64,000 bases of DNA from Furfurilactobacillus siliginis (GCF_001437435.1 NZ_JQCB01000001.1:184102-248101), one strand, 5' to 3'. Counted from the first letter of the stretch, positions 1 to 8,304 are shown. Numbers and translations: made by a program. Notes: generated by a model from the sequence alone, not told the origin.

Positions 1-10
1 TTAATTATTG

Positions 11-880
11 TTACTTTTCATCACCAAAGTACCAGTCAAAACTTGTTAACCAGTAGCTTGTTCGCTTGTTTTGATTCATCGCTGCTAATTGCTTCATATC
101 GTCCTCATCCAAACTAAAATCAAAGACATCAGCATTTTGGCGAATATACTCTGGATGAACTGATTTAGGAATTGTCACTAACCCATTTTCCAGATCCCAG
201 CGAATGAGTATCTGTGCAGCCGATTTACCATGTTTATTAGCGATCGCTTGGATCACGGGTTCTTTCATCAAAGAACCGCCGGTACCGCCTAATGGTGACC
301 ACGCTTCTTGTTGAATGCCAGTTTCAGCTAAGTACTTTTTCAACTCCGGTTGTTGCAGCCAAGGATGAAATTCCACTTGATCGACCATTGGCGCAATTTC
401 GCTTTGTGCAATTAAAGATTGCATTGTTGCCATTGAAAAATTGCAGACACCAATTGCGCGAACCTTGCCTGCTTTGTACAAATCCTCAAACGCCCGCCAT
501 GTTTCAGCCCACTTGCCAGCAACAGGCCAGTGAATTAAATACAAATCCAGGTAATCAAGACCTAAACGTTGTAAGCTAGCGTCGAAATTTTTCAGAGTTG
601 ATTCATAACCTTGATCCTCATTAGCTAACTTCGTCGTCACGAATAAATCGGAACGCTTTTTACCAGTTGCTGCCAAGCCCTGTTTGATTCCTTCACCAAC
701 TTGTATTTCATTGCCATATGCCTTCGCTGCATCGATCATTGGATAGCCAGCCTGAATTGCCGTACTAACGGCTGTCGCTGTTACTTCTGGGGCGGCTTGC
801 CAGACACCAAGACCGAAGCGAGGCATTAGCACGCCATTCGCTAATTTCACCGTATCGTTAATTCCTGTTATTATTTGCAT
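11..880 (-). CDS. Aldo/keto reductase, NADPH-dependent
   Basis: Cytosolic aldo/keto reductase of 289 residues, the usual length for the bacterial AKR5-like group, predicted to reduce aldehydes or keto compounds with NADPH. The catalytic tetrad is visible: Asp50, Tyr55, Lys84 and His117 (in LIHWP), with the cofactor-binding IPKS motif near the C-terminus. The reading frame is open 31 codons further upstream, but the ATG at 880 has a good Shine-Dalgarno (AAAGGAG) and matches the family N-terminus, so I use it. It stands alone, divergent from map. It is a paralogue of the enzyme at 6364-7206. The substrate cannot be read from sequence. Confidence 0.93.
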   Translation of the reverse strand: MQIITGINDTVKLANGVLMPRFGLGVWQAAPEVTATAVSTAIQAGYPMIDAAKAYGNEIQVGEGIKQGLAATGKKRSDLFVTTKLANEDQGYESTLKNFDASLQRLGLDYLDLYLIHWPVAGKWAETWRAFEDLYKAGKVRAIGVCNFSMATMQSLIAQSEIAPMVDQVEFHPWLQQPELKKYLAETGIQQEAWSPLGGTGGSLMKEPVIQAIANKHGKSAAQILIRWDLENGLVTIPKSVHPEYIRQNADVFDFSLDEDDMKQLAAMNQNKRTSYWLTSFDWYFGDEK

Positions 881-1048
881 TTTTATTTCTCCTTTACATT
901 GCCAATTTCCATCATAAGCAACCCGACATAAAAATGCAAAATCCATGCCCTGCAAGGAATTCAGCCGTTTCACTATTCATTATTTTTTGAAACGCGTATA
1001 CTTAATGGGTAAATATTCCATAACAAAAGAAAGAAAAGAGTCTACTCA

Positions 1049-1831
1049 ATGATTACAATTCAATCACCTCGTGAAATTGAAGGCATGCGCAAAGCTGGCG
1101 CTGTGTTAGCCGGTATGCACATCGCCTTACGCGATATCATCAAGCCTGGTATTTCTAGTTGGGACATCGAAAAGTTCGCACTTCGTTATTTCGAAGAAAA
1201 CAATGCCAAGCCTGAAGAAAAAGGTTTTGAAGGCTATGACTTTGCGACTTGTGTCAGCATTAACGAAGAAGTCTGTCACGCCTTCCCACGTAAGGGCTTG
1301 CTACTGAAGAACGGTGACCTGGTTAAAGTTGATACAGTTATCAGCGTTGATGGTTACATGTCAGATTCTTGCTGGGCATTTGCAGTCGGTGACGTCAGCG
1401 ACGAAGTTAAAAAGTTAATGGATGTCACTAAGAAGTCATTGTACTTAGGCATCGATCAGGCCGTTGTGGGCAATCGCATCGGTGATATCGGTTATGCCAT
1501 CCAACATTATGTTGAAGATGAAATGGGCTATGGTGATGTGCGTGAATATGTTGGTCACGGTATTCAACCAACGATGCACGAAGATCCAATGGTTCCCGCT
1601 TATGGTGAAGCTGGCAAAGGTGTCCGTTTGCGCGAAGGGATGACGATCACCATCGAACCCATGGTCAACATTGGTGACTGGCGCTGTGCACCGGTAGCCG
1701 ACGACGGCTGGACAGTGCGCACCGCGGATGGCAGCCTAAGTTGCCAGTATGAACACACCTTGGTCATCACGAAAGACGGTCCAAAGATCCTGACAAGCCA
1801 AGATCCAGAGTTCGATAAGAAGTACTTGTAA
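1049..1831 (+). CDS. map: Methionine aminopeptidase, type I
   Basis: Removes the initiator methionine from new proteins in the cytosol. The 260-residue protein carries all five expected metal ligands: Asp95 and Asp106 (VDGYMSD), His170 (VGHGIQP), Glu203 (TIEPM) and Glu235 (QYEHT). His77 in CHAFP is the substrate-contact histidine. There is no N-terminal zinc-finger extension, which is normal for bacteria. The ribosome binding site is AAAGAAAAGAG just before the ATG. Monocistronic: a structured GC-rich stretch and then a strong terminator follow. Confidence 0.97.
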   Translation: MITIQSPREIEGMRKAGAVLAGMHIALRDIIKPGISSWDIEKFALRYFEENNAKPEEKGFEGYDFATCVSINEEVCHAFPRKGLLLKNGDLVKVDTVISVDGYMSDSCWAFAVGDVSDEVKKLMDVTKKSLYLGIDQAVVGNRIGDIGYAIQHYVEDEMGYGDVREYVGHGIQPTMHEDPMVPAYGEAGKGVRLREGMTITIEPMVNIGDWRCAPVADDGWTVRTADGSLSCQYEHTLVITKDGPKILTSQDPEFDKKYL

Positions 1832-1840
1832 AATAAAAGA

Positions 1841-1975
1841 GTGCGAGTCGCCCCCAGTTTGGCTTCGAGCAATTGCAGGTGCGGTGTTTATGGGCGCTTT
1901 TGGCCCATGAACAGCGAACAGGCAATGCACAGAAGGCAGGGGGCAGCGAACACGTTTCGACAATATAACAGCACA
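1841..1975 (+). ncRNA. Candidate structured RNA downstream of map
   Basis: A GC-rich stretch (visibly richer than its surroundings) between the map stop and its terminator that folds in nested fashion. GCCCCC at 1850-1855 pairs with GGGGGC at 1939-1944, TTGC at 1873-1876 with GCAA at 1922-1925, and a 10-bp stem GTTTATGGGC at 1886-1895 pairs with GCCCATGAAC at 1903-1912 (one G-T pair). No convincing ORF with a ribosome binding site lies in it. I match it to no known family; it could be a 3'UTR-derived RNA or a decayed repeat. Confidence 0.3.
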
Positions 1976-1982
1976 ACTCCCG

Positions 1983-2013
1983 AAACTACCGCGTTTATTG
2001 CGGTAGTTTTTTT
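1983..2013 (+). terminator. Rho-independent terminator after map
   Basis: Stem AAACTACCGC with GCGGTAGTTT around a 7-nt loop, followed by a T run. It ends the map transcript and the structured stretch before it. Confidence 0.9.
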
Positions 2014-2039
2014 GATTATTAACTTTAAATAGTTAAAAC

Positions 2040-2170
2040 GTGGAACAACAGTCAACTCGCTGTGCAGACTACTAACGACCTGCCGGGTTAAAGCCCAATC
2101 CGTACGGCGATTTTAGGTCTTGCTCGCGACTTTTCGACCGTTATTTCGCTCTCTTTTTTATTCGTTCCAC
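2040..2170 (+). repeat. Long-hairpin intergenic repeat, copy 1 (diverged)
   Basis: Begins GTGGAACAA and ends GTTCCAC, so the outer arms are complementary. It keeps the family's inner signatures TGTGCAGACTA and TAGGTCTTGCTC and an inner GC-rich arm pair. It lies after the map terminator, separated by an AT-rich linker that matches the linker of the other copies. This copy is the most diverged and longest; the right arm carries extra bases. Confidence 0.75.
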
Positions 2171-2228
2171 CCTCGGTGTATACTTTAACCAACACTCATC
2201 ACTCAACCAAAGGGGATCCACACCACTC

Positions 2229-3593
2229 ATGGCAAATCGCGGTTTCGACATCAGCAACATTAAGGTCACTACATCTCAAGCTGAACTTATTGAGCAAGGA
2301 CATGCACTACGCAAAAAAGTATCTTTTGAAGAATTGGGTACCTTTACGCCTGTGCAACGTGATCCCCTGCTTTTAATTCAGCGAATCGCTGACATGCTCG
2401 TACCTGAATTATTACCAGAACGTTTTCGTCGGATGGGTGCTTCTTCGTTTACCTTTTTCCGAGGCACTGCCGAATTGATGGCACATGATTTGAATCATCA
2501 GGCCAGCACACACATCCCCGTAGTCATCTCCGGTGACGCTCACCTCGGCAACTTCGGGTTCTTCGCCTCTCCTGAACGACAATTTGTGTTTGATTTGAAT
2601 GACTTTGACGAGGCTGGTGTCAATTCCTGGGAACGAGATGTCAAACGCTTGGCAGTAAGTGCCATCTTGGCTGGTCAAGAGCATGGTTTCGGCGAGAAAA
2701 AGTTACACCACCTCGCACGAGACGTGGCTGCTAGTTACCAGGCCGGCATCAGCGCAAGTATGAAACGGACAACATTAGACCGTTTCTACCCCGCAAATGA
2801 TGTGGCGTCTTTGCTGAAATCAATTCCCGAAAATGATCCAACCACTGCCCTCGTAAATTACTTTACGGAAAAGGCTAGCAAGCGTAACTCAGAACAAGTC
2901 GTTAAAAAATTTACGCAGATGACACCTGATGGGCTACGGTTTGTTGATAATGCAGAAATAACTAAACATACTAACGACGATGTCACTAAACATATCGGCG
3001 ACTACCTAGCAGCATATCGGGAAACTGCCCGGACGGATATCGCCCTAATGCTGTCACAGTACAGCATCACCGATGTCGCTCGTCATTGTGTTGGTGTTGG
3101 TAGTTTTGGTTCACGTTGTTACCTCGTCTTATTGACCAGTATTGATGGCAGTCATTTAGTCCTGCAGATCAAAGAAGCCTTGCCAACGCGTAAATCCGGT
3201 GCTGAACATCAGCTGCCGCTCTCCGCAACATTTGAGGAAAATGAAGGTCGCCGAATTATTGATGCACAAAAGATTTTACAATCTGCTTCCGACCCGTTTT
3301 TAGGTTATTTTCAAAGTAAGAACCGCAGCTTTTATGTGCGCCAATTCCGTGATATGAAAACGTCTGTCGACTTAACTACCTTAGATTGGTCGCAATTTCA
3401 GCTTTACGCTGCTGCTTGTGGGCGTTTACTCGCAATTGATCACTGTCAAACGCCGACTGCACCAATGATTGCCGGCTATCTAGGTGACTCAAAGAAATTT
3501 CCAAAAGCAATTGCTGATTGGGCTCAGGCATATATCGAACAAGTCACAACCGATTACGCTGCCTTTTTAGCAGTTCACCCAAAAGACATTTAG
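2229..3593 (+). CDS. DUF2252 family protein
   Basis: Cytosolic protein of 454 residues belonging to the DUF2252 family, whose members have kinase-like sequence motifs but no established function. Family hallmarks are present: an RM-x-S-F-x-F-x-RG block near residue 70, GDAHLGNFG near residue 100, and FDLNDFDE near residue 120, which resemble the catalytic and metal-binding loops of aminoglycoside-phosphotransferase-like folds. The ATG at 2229 is preceded by AAAGGGGA about 10 nt upstream. It stands alone between a repeat copy and dps. I do not assign a substrate. Confidence 0.85.
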   Translation: MANRGFDISNIKVTTSQAELIEQGHALRKKVSFEELGTFTPVQRDPLLLIQRIADMLVPELLPERFRRMGASSFTFFRGTAELMAHDLNHQASTHIPVVISGDAHLGNFGFFASPERQFVFDLNDFDEAGVNSWERDVKRLAVSAILAGQEHGFGEKKLHHLARDVAASYQAGISASMKRTTLDRFYPANDVASLLKSIPENDPTTALVNYFTEKASKRNSEQVVKKFTQMTPDGLRFVDNAEITKHTNDDVTKHIGDYLAAYRETARTDIALMLSQYSITDVARHCVGVGSFGSRCYLVLLTSIDGSHLVLQIKEALPTRKSGAEHQLPLSATFEENEGRRIIDAQKILQSASDPFLGYFQSKNRSFYVRQFRDMKTSVDLTTLDWSQFQLYAAACGRLLAIDHCQTPTAPMIAGYLGDSKKFPKAIADWAQAYIEQVTTDYAAFLAVHPKDI

Positions 3594-3684
3594 ACAGTTC
3601 ACTTTACCAACATGAGTCATTCTAATTCACTAAATCACAGGATCATATTAGAATGGAACCATACCGAGAAAGGAGTTTGTTAAC

Positions 3685-4170
3685 ATGACAGAATCGTTTC
3701 GGACATATGATTTCCCTAAGACTAAGCACCAGCTGAACCAGTTGGTGGCTGACATCAGCCAGCTGATGGTGAATGTGCGTCAGACCCACTGGTACATGCG
3801 CGGACCAGAGTTTTTCCGCCTGCACCCACTGATGGATGACTATTTAGACCAGCTGGATGATGAACTAGATGCAATCGGTGAGCGACTTATCGAATTAGGT
3901 GGTTCGCCTTTCGCAACCACCCATCAGTTCGTTGAAAATACTGGTCTTCCTGATGAAGAAACTGACTGGAATAAATTCACCTTGCCGGAATATGTACAAC
4001 GGCTTGCCAATCAATTTAAATACCTACGTGATCAAATTGAATTAGGCATGGAAGTCTCTGATGCAGAAAAAGACTGGCCAACCCAAGACATGCTAAACGA
4101 ATTCAAAACCAATGCCGACAAGAATATTTGGATGTTGAATGCCTTTCTTGGCAAAGGTGCACAAGAATAA
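3685..4170 (+). CDS. dps: Dps-family ferritin-like protein
   Basis: Miniferritin that stores iron and protects DNA from peroxide, expected to form a cytosolic dodecamer. The 161-residue protein has the intersubunit ferroxidase residues typical of Dps: His in QTHWYMRG and the Asp/Glu pair in a DxLDDELDAIGERL helix. The ATG is preceded by AGGAG. It is monocistronic with its own terminator, and a parS-like site begins six bases after the stop codon. No PerR-like operator was recognised. Confidence 0.93.
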   Translation: MTESFRTYDFPKTKHQLNQLVADISQLMVNVRQTHWYMRGPEFFRLHPLMDDYLDQLDDELDAIGERLIELGGSPFATTHQFVENTGLPDEETDWNKFTLPEYVQRLANQFKYLRDQIELGMEVSDAEKDWPTQDMLNEFKTNADKNIWMLNAFLGKGAQE

Positions 4171-4175
4171 TCCTC

Positions 4176-4191
4176 AGTTCCACGTGAAACA
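4176..4191. promoter_or_regulatory. parS-like site 1
   Basis: AGTTCCACGTGAAACA, 14 of 16 bases identical to the Bacillus parS consensus TGTTTCACGTGAAACA. One of the differences (C at position 5) is itself tolerated in Bacillus parS. It lies between the dps stop and the dps terminator. Would bind ParB/Spo0J for origin segregation. Confidence 0.65.
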
Positions 4192-4197
4192 ACGTAA

Positions 4198-4244
4198 AAG
4201 ACCGCGGCATCAGGAAGTAAATCCTGATGCCGCGGTCTTATTTT
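4198..4244. terminator. Bidirectional terminator after dps
   Basis: Perfect 18-bp stem beginning AAGACCGCGGCATC with a 6-nt loop, followed by TTTT on the plus strand and CTTTT on the minus strand. It serves dps on the plus strand and can also serve the small minus-strand ORF at 4247. Confidence 0.93.
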
Positions 4245-4246
4245 AA

Positions 4247-4384
4247 CTATTCTTCTGGTCCAACCCAAATATCAAAGCTGTTTCCGTCCAGTTCATTTGG
4301 TTCTTTGAACAGTTGGTCGACAACCCAATCCATCTTCGGATCATCTAGGTCAATACGTTTGTGGGGCTCGCAAACTTTACTCAA
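4247..4384 (-). CDS. Small acidic protein, unknown function
   Basis: An ORF of about 45 residues ending directly at the bidirectional terminator. The predicted protein is acidic, rich in Asp, Glu, Pro and Trp (for example DDPKMDWVVD and FDIWVGPEE), and reads like a genuine soluble protein rather than a shadow frame. The start is uncertain. A TTG at 4384 has AAGGGA upstream at fair spacing; an in-frame GTG at 4393 is too close to it. No ATG is available. Not recognised as a known family. Confidence 0.45.
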   Translation of the reverse strand: MSKVCEPHKRIDLDDPKMDWVVDQLFKEPNELDGNSFDIWVGPEE

Positions 4385-4590
4385 ATGGACCACATCCCTT
4401 ACTAAAAGGCCGAGTTCTTTTCAACAACTATTAGTATACAGAAGATAAGTAAGCGTCGCCATTCATTCAACTCGACCTTAAACAAGTTTTACGCAATTAA
4501 ATGCTAAGACGCTTTAGTTGCGACGTATACGGCAACGCGGTATCTTGATGTTAGTAAAGCCACTGCACTGTTTGAGAGGAGTTACTCATC

Positions 4591-4956
4591 ATGCCAAGCA
4601 ATAATATTGAAATCAAATCTGTTAACTTTGCCAACTTGTCAAAAAATGAACTTAGCTTTTTCTTTGCCATTATGACGCGTATGCATCATTTGCGGTCAAC
4701 TGGCGCTATTTTTAACTTTGATGAACTTCAATGGTTACCTGGGGATGATCGCATTTCATTTGCCGACCATTTAAAAACTGTTGTGACGCACCTGCAGCAA
4801 ACCAGTGCCACATATGATACTGGGGATGGCGAAGCACAACATGACTTCTTCACCAAAGTACAGATTGTGGATGAGCAACAAATGGTTTCCATTCAGCTTA
4901 ACCCAGACTTCGAATTCCTGGTTAAGGTGGATGAAGCACACTGGCACGAACAATAA
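4591..4956 (+). CDS. Orphan Rep_3-like (plasmid initiator) N-terminal domain protein
   Basis: A 121-residue protein that resembles only the first winged-helix domain of Rep_3/RepB theta-plasmid replication initiators. It has the N-terminal LSKNELSFFFAIMTRM block, the FNFDELQWL helix, and a C-terminal strand pair QMVSIQLNPDFEFLV like the end of that domain. Full initiators are about 300 residues, so the second DNA-binding domain is missing. The ATG has an AGAGGAG ribosome binding site and a terminator follows, so it appears to be expressed on its own. The family assignment is by eye. It could be a domesticated remnant of plasmid integration or a regulator. Confidence 0.6.
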   Translation: MPSNNIEIKSVNFANLSKNELSFFFAIMTRMHHLRSTGAIFNFDELQWLPGDDRISFADHLKTVVTHLQQTSATYDTGDGEAQHDFFTKVQIVDEQQMVSIQLNPDFEFLVKVDEAHWHEQ

Positions 4957-4971
4957 CCTTTAAACTTTAAC

Positions 4972-5016
4972 AAAACGTGTTTGGGACATAAGTCATCTTG
5001 TTCCAAACACGTTTTT
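4972..5016. terminator. GGGACA-type terminator hairpin with linker
   Basis: AAAACGTGTTTGGGACA pairs with TTCCAAACACGTTTT, followed by T residues. It ends the Rep_3-like gene and faces the end of the MFS gene. The bases after it (5017-5045) match the linker that joins such hairpins to the long repeat elsewhere. They stop at GTGGG, the first bases of the long repeat, so this looks like a truncated composite element. Confidence 0.85.
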
Positions 5017-5047
5017 GATCTACGAGCTGAACTAGTAAAACCGTGGG

Positions 5048-6268
5048 CTATTCATTATTAAGCGAAGTAGCATCGGTATTATCGGTTCGATAAGCCCACA
5101 AAACCATAACTAAATTAACCAACACTAAACCAGTCGTCATAAGGAACACATAGCGATAATCTAAAACTCCCGCCACGCCGGCTGCCAACATAGGGCCAAT
5201 TACTGAGCCAATCGCCTGAGCAGACTGGTTATAACTGAAAATACGGCTAATGGCATCTTCCGGTGTGTTCAATGTCATAACAGTTTGTGTCACCGGCAGT
5301 AATGCTGCGTCGGAAATACCCACCAAAAACCGGAATACTCCTAACATCACAACCGTTGTTACGAAAAACATTGGAATAAACATGAGTCCACAAAAAATCA
5401 ATCCAGCAATCAACACACGTTGTGGCCCGACATGATCTCCCAATGCCCCTAAACGAGGTGCTGCAACCAGTGTCGCAATTCCTGGTAACGCCGCAATTAC
5501 CCCACTAGCCACCGCGACATTGCCCCGTCCTTGCATCAATTCCTTTACAAATAAACTAATAATCGGATTGATTGAGGTTGTCGCTGCTTGGATCAACATT
5601 GAAGACAAAATCATCGCCCACACCACACGAACATGTTTCACATTCGCAAAAGCACTGGTCGCCTTACCAGTCTTGGTCGAGGACAACGGTTTAAAGTCTT
5701 CTTTTACATAAAAGAACGTGACCAACGATCCGATTAACATTAATGCCCCAAATATGAAAAATGGCACCCGAAAGCCGAATAAATCAGCGATATAACCACC
5801 AATGATGGGACCGACCAGTTGCCCACCAACCGCACCTGTCGTCAACGTTCCCATCGTCTTACCGCTTTTCTCCATGGGTACTTCGCTGGCAATCAGCGCG
5901 TAAGCATTATTAATATACCCAGAAAAGGCACCTTGAATTAAACGTAGACCAATCAATACCCATACATTTGGTGAAAACCCCGTCAATGTCGCAGTAATCG
6001 TCATTCCAATGGATGCTCGTAACAGCATTGGTTTACGTCCAGTGCGATCCGCTAGTTTCCCCCACAATGGGGAGACAATAGCTTGACTTAAAAAAGTGAT
6101 TGAAAACGCGAGCCCGGCATATAACGTCAGCTCCCACTTTGGGAAATGCCCCATCGTACTGATAAACAATGGTAAAAAAGGCAAACTCATGCTAGCACCG
6201 GCACCTGTTACAAAGTTCCCAATCCATAGTGCATTTAGATTTTTCTGCCACTGCTCTTTTTTCGCCAT
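5048..6268 (-). CDS. MFS multidrug-type exporter (DHA1-like)
   Basis: Integral membrane protein of 406 residues with about 12 hydrophobic segments. The major-facilitator motif A, GKLADRTGRKPML, lies between the second and third segments. The overall pattern (long N-terminal half, PIIGGYIADLFGFR motif-C-like turn near residue 155) fits proton-driven drug exporters of the MdtG/TetA type. The start has GGAG nine bases upstream. No regulator is adjacent, and it is transcribed as a single gene toward the terminator at 4972-5016. The exported compound is unknown. Confidence 0.88.
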   Translation of the reverse strand: MAKKEQWQKNLNALWIGNFVTGAGASMSLPFLPLFISTMGHFPKWELTLYAGLAFSITFLSQAIVSPLWGKLADRTGRKPMLLRASIGMTITATLTGFSPNVWVLIGLRLIQGAFSGYINNAYALIASEVPMEKSGKTMGTLTTGAVGGQLVGPIIGGYIADLFGFRVPFFIFGALMLIGSLVTFFYVKEDFKPLSSTKTGKATSAFANVKHVRVVWAMILSSMLIQAATTSINPIISLFVKELMQGRGNVAVASGVIAALPGIATLVAAPRLGALGDHVGPQRVLIAGLIFCGLMFIPMFFVTTVVMLGVFRFLVGISDAALLPVTQTVMTLNTPEDAISRIFSYNQSAQAIGSVIGPMLAAGVAGVLDYRYVFLMTTGLVLVNLVMVLWAYRTDNTDATSLNNE

Positions 6269-6318
6269 TTGCTAATTTACTCCAATTAAATTAAATCGTT
6301 AAAAACACTATACCACTA

Positions 6319-6347
6319 AAAAAACCGCACTCGATTTGAGTGCGGTT
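6319..6347 (-). terminator. Terminator after the second aldo/keto reductase
   Basis: Stem AACCGCACTC with GAGTGCGGTT, followed on the minus strand by seven T residues. It closes the 7688-6364 unit. Confidence 0.9.
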
Positions 6348-6363
6348 CATTCATTTAGACTAG

Positions 6364-7206
6364 TTAGTTCATTTCCAAAGACTTGTTCAACCAATCTTCA
6401 TCGTTTGGATCAGCTGACCCACGTTGGTTTTTATCAATACCAGCAATGGCTGTCATTTCGGCATCGCTTAAAGTGAAATCAAAGACATCAATATTCTGCG
6501 CAATCCGTTCTGCATGAACTGACTTTGGAATCACAATAATGTTGCGTTGTAAGTGCCAACGTAAGATAACTTGCGCAATACTCTTATCGTGGTCAGCAGC
6601 AATTTTAGTTAACGTTGCATCTGTGAACACGCCGCTCTTACCTTGTCCCAGTGGACCCCAGGCTTCATGAGCAATGTTCAAGTCAGTTAGGTAGGCGTTT
6701 AAATCCTTACGTTGGAAGTAAGGGTGCGTTTCAACCTGGTCAACCATTGGCTTAATCTTCGCACTAGCCAACAACTTATCCATTTGTGGTTGTTCAAAGT
6801 TTGATACACCAATCGCCTTAATTAAGCCATCATTGTACAAGCTTTCCATTGCCCGCCATTTTTCTTCATAGCCGTTACTTGGCCAGTGAATTAAATAAAG
6901 GTCCAAATAGTCAGTTTGTAACTTCTTCAAACTTTCGTGAAAGGCTGCAATCGTTTCGTCGTAAGTTTGAACACTGTCCCAGACCTTCGAGGTAATGAAC
7001 AAGTCTTCGCGCTTAACGTCGCTTTCTGCGAGTGCTTCACCAACACCAGCTTCATTATGATAAATCGCAGCGGTATCGAAATGACGGTAGCCATCCTTCA
7101 AAGCATCGGCAATCGAATTCTTTAAATCATTTGCATCTTCCACCAAGAATACGCCAAGACCAAGTTGGGGAATTTGTACCCCATTGTTCAATGTTAAATT
7201 TTCCAT
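6364..7206 (-). CDS. Aldo/keto reductase, NADPH-dependent (second copy)
   Basis: A 280-residue AKR with the complete tetrad Asp44, Tyr49, Lys74 and His107, and IPKS in the cofactor site. It differs from the copy at 11-880 in ending NKSLEMN without the aromatic tail. It lies downstream of an HxlR-type regulator on the same strand. A GGCACTTTTAAGTAAC box at 7268-7283 between them resembles boxes near the other HxlR genes here, so electrophile- or quinone-responsive control is likely (inference). The ATG is preceded by GAGGTAAACTC. Confidence 0.93.
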   Translation of the reverse strand: MENLTLNNGVQIPQLGLGVFLVEDANDLKNSIADALKDGYRHFDTAAIYHNEAGVGEALAESDVKREDLFITSKVWDSVQTYDETIAAFHESLKKLQTDYLDLYLIHWPSNGYEEKWRAMESLYNDGLIKAIGVSNFEQPQMDKLLASAKIKPMVDQVETHPYFQRKDLNAYLTDLNIAHEAWGPLGQGKSGVFTDATLTKIAADHDKSIAQVILRWHLQRNIIVIPKSVHAERIAQNIDVFDFTLSDAEMTAIAGIDKNQRGSADPNDEDWLNKSLEMN

Positions 7207-7267
7207 GAGTTTACCTCCTCGTAACTTTCACAATTCATTCTACTAGCTCAAATGAAGCTTTCAAGTC

Positions 7268-7283
7268 GGCACTTTTAAGTAAC
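7268..7283. promoter_or_regulatory. Candidate HxlR-type operator upstream of aldo/keto reductase
   Basis: GGCACTTTTAAGTAAC, nearly the same as GGCACTTTTCGGTAAC at 56071-56086 in front of another HxlR gene. It sits in the promoter region of the reductase at 6364-7206. Confidence 0.45.
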
Positions 7284-7301
7284 CTGGGTACTACGAGGTT
7301 C

Positions 7302-7688
7302 CTAACCCAGCAATTCCTCGCGACTCGGTGCGTCATCACCAAAATGGCGAATCAAGACATGCTCCCCATTGTCTGAGCGGCGTTGTACATCCGCTTCGCC
7401 CCACCGACAAATTTGTTGCAGCAATCCGCTCAGCGTCATCCCGTGTTCAGTCAACGCATATTCCACTCGTGGCGGCATTTCATTGTAAACCGTACGGGTA
7501 ATCACGCCATCACGTTCAAGCTCGCGTAATTGTTCAGTCAACACCTTTTGTGAAATGGACGGAATTGCACGGCGAAGCTCTCCTGTACGCATGGCACCAT
7601 CATGTAAATCACACATAATGACCGGCTTCCATTTTCCGCTAATAACTTCTAACGTAGCCTCCACACCGACGTTATATACCTTGGTCAC
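7302..7688 (-). CDS. HxlR-family (winged helix) transcriptional regulator
   Basis: A 128-residue single-domain winged-helix protein of the HxlR/YodB family. It has the GKWKPVIMCDL block, the LRRAIPSISQKVLTEQLRELE recognition region and the RVEYALTEHG wing. Cys26 in the first block is conserved in two paralogues in this window and is a candidate redox or electrophile sensor, as in YodB/HypR (family knowledge, not shown). The GTG at 7688 has GAGG nine bases upstream and gives the family N-terminus; the frame is open 16 codons further up. It probably controls the adjacent aldo/keto reductase. Confidence 0.9.
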   Translation of the reverse strand: MTKVYNVGVEATLEVISGKWKPVIMCDLHDGAMRTGELRRAIPSISQKVLTEQLRELERDGVITRTVYNEMPPRVEYALTEHGMTLSGLLQQICRWGEADVQRRSDNGEHVLIRHFGDDAPSREELLG

Positions 7689-7787
7689 AATTACTGCCTC
7701 CCTTTTAACTAAATAATTATCACCACTATAACACATACATTTAATTTTAATTGTTTAAAGAACGCGTATCGTATTCGCTATTCAAAC

Positions 7788-7830
7788 AAAAAAAGCTTCC
7801 GAATATCAACCTAATGATTTTCGGAAGCCT
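7788..7830 (-). terminator. Terminator after the 80-residue ORF
   Basis: Minus-strand stem TTCGGAAGC region (GCTTCCGAA at 7795-7803 with TTCGGAAGC at 7820-7828) followed by seven T residues. It ends the gene at 7856-8098. Confidence 0.8.
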
Positions 7831-7832
7831 TA

Positions 7833-7848
7833 TGTTTCACGTGTAACA
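7833..7848. promoter_or_regulatory. parS-like site 2
   Basis: TGTTTCACGTGTAACA, 15 of 16 identical to the parS consensus, in the intergenic gap just after the stop of the 80-residue ORF. Confidence 0.75.
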
Positions 7849-7855
7849 TATTCAC

Positions 7856-8098
7856 TTAATTTCGCTGTACCATAATCGCTGATAATAACGTATAAACAGG
7901 ATTTTGCGGATTGTTATATCCCTTAGCACTCATTGCTTGGATTAATTCATCCAATGCTTTTTTGCGATCGTTTTCGCCTAACTCTTTTGCGTCTACTTCC
8001 TGAAACTGTGTGGCAAAAGCTGCTGCTTCTGGTAAATGATACCGAGTCCAATATTCCGGTGTGAGCAATGTCGCATTTAACTTACCGTGATTTTTCAT
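7856..8098 (-). CDS. Hypothetical protein, 80 residues
   Basis: Soluble, mostly helical small protein with no signal peptide or membrane segment. Typical features are an N-terminal LLTPEYWTRYHLPEAAAF stretch and a lysine/aspartate-rich middle. The ATG has a good ribosome binding site (GAGGG with 6-nt spacing) and a terminator follows, so it is very likely real. I do not recognise the family. It is monocistronic and flanked by a parS-like site and a repeat copy. Confidence 0.75.
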   Translation of the reverse strand: MKNHGKLNATLLTPEYWTRYHLPEAAAFATQFQEVDAKELGENDRKKALDELIQAMSAKGYNNPQNPVYTLLSAIMVQRN

Positions 8099-8171
8099 GG
8101 TGGCACCCTCGTTTCAGTATAGGATTAACTTCATTATACCTGAATTTTCATTAATTGGGATACAGAAAGCG

Positions 8172-8274
8172 CATGGGGTCAAAAGTTGGAAAGTCGTTAG
8201 CAAGACCTAGAACTGCCGTATGAGCTGGTCTAAAACCCGGCAGGTAGATTACAGCGGCTTGACTTTTGACCCAC
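8172..8274 (-). repeat. Long-hairpin intergenic repeat, copy 2
   Basis: Reverse-orientation copy: outer arms GGGTCAAAAGT and ACTTTTGACCC, the AGACCTAGAAC and AGCGGCTT inner blocks, and a central CCGGCAGG arm. It is joined by the conserved linker (8275-8304) to the GGGACA hairpin at 8305-8346, downstream of the fumarate-reductase gene. Confidence 0.85.
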
Positions 8275-8304
8275 ATTTTCGCCAGTTAAGCTCGTAAATC
8301 TAAA

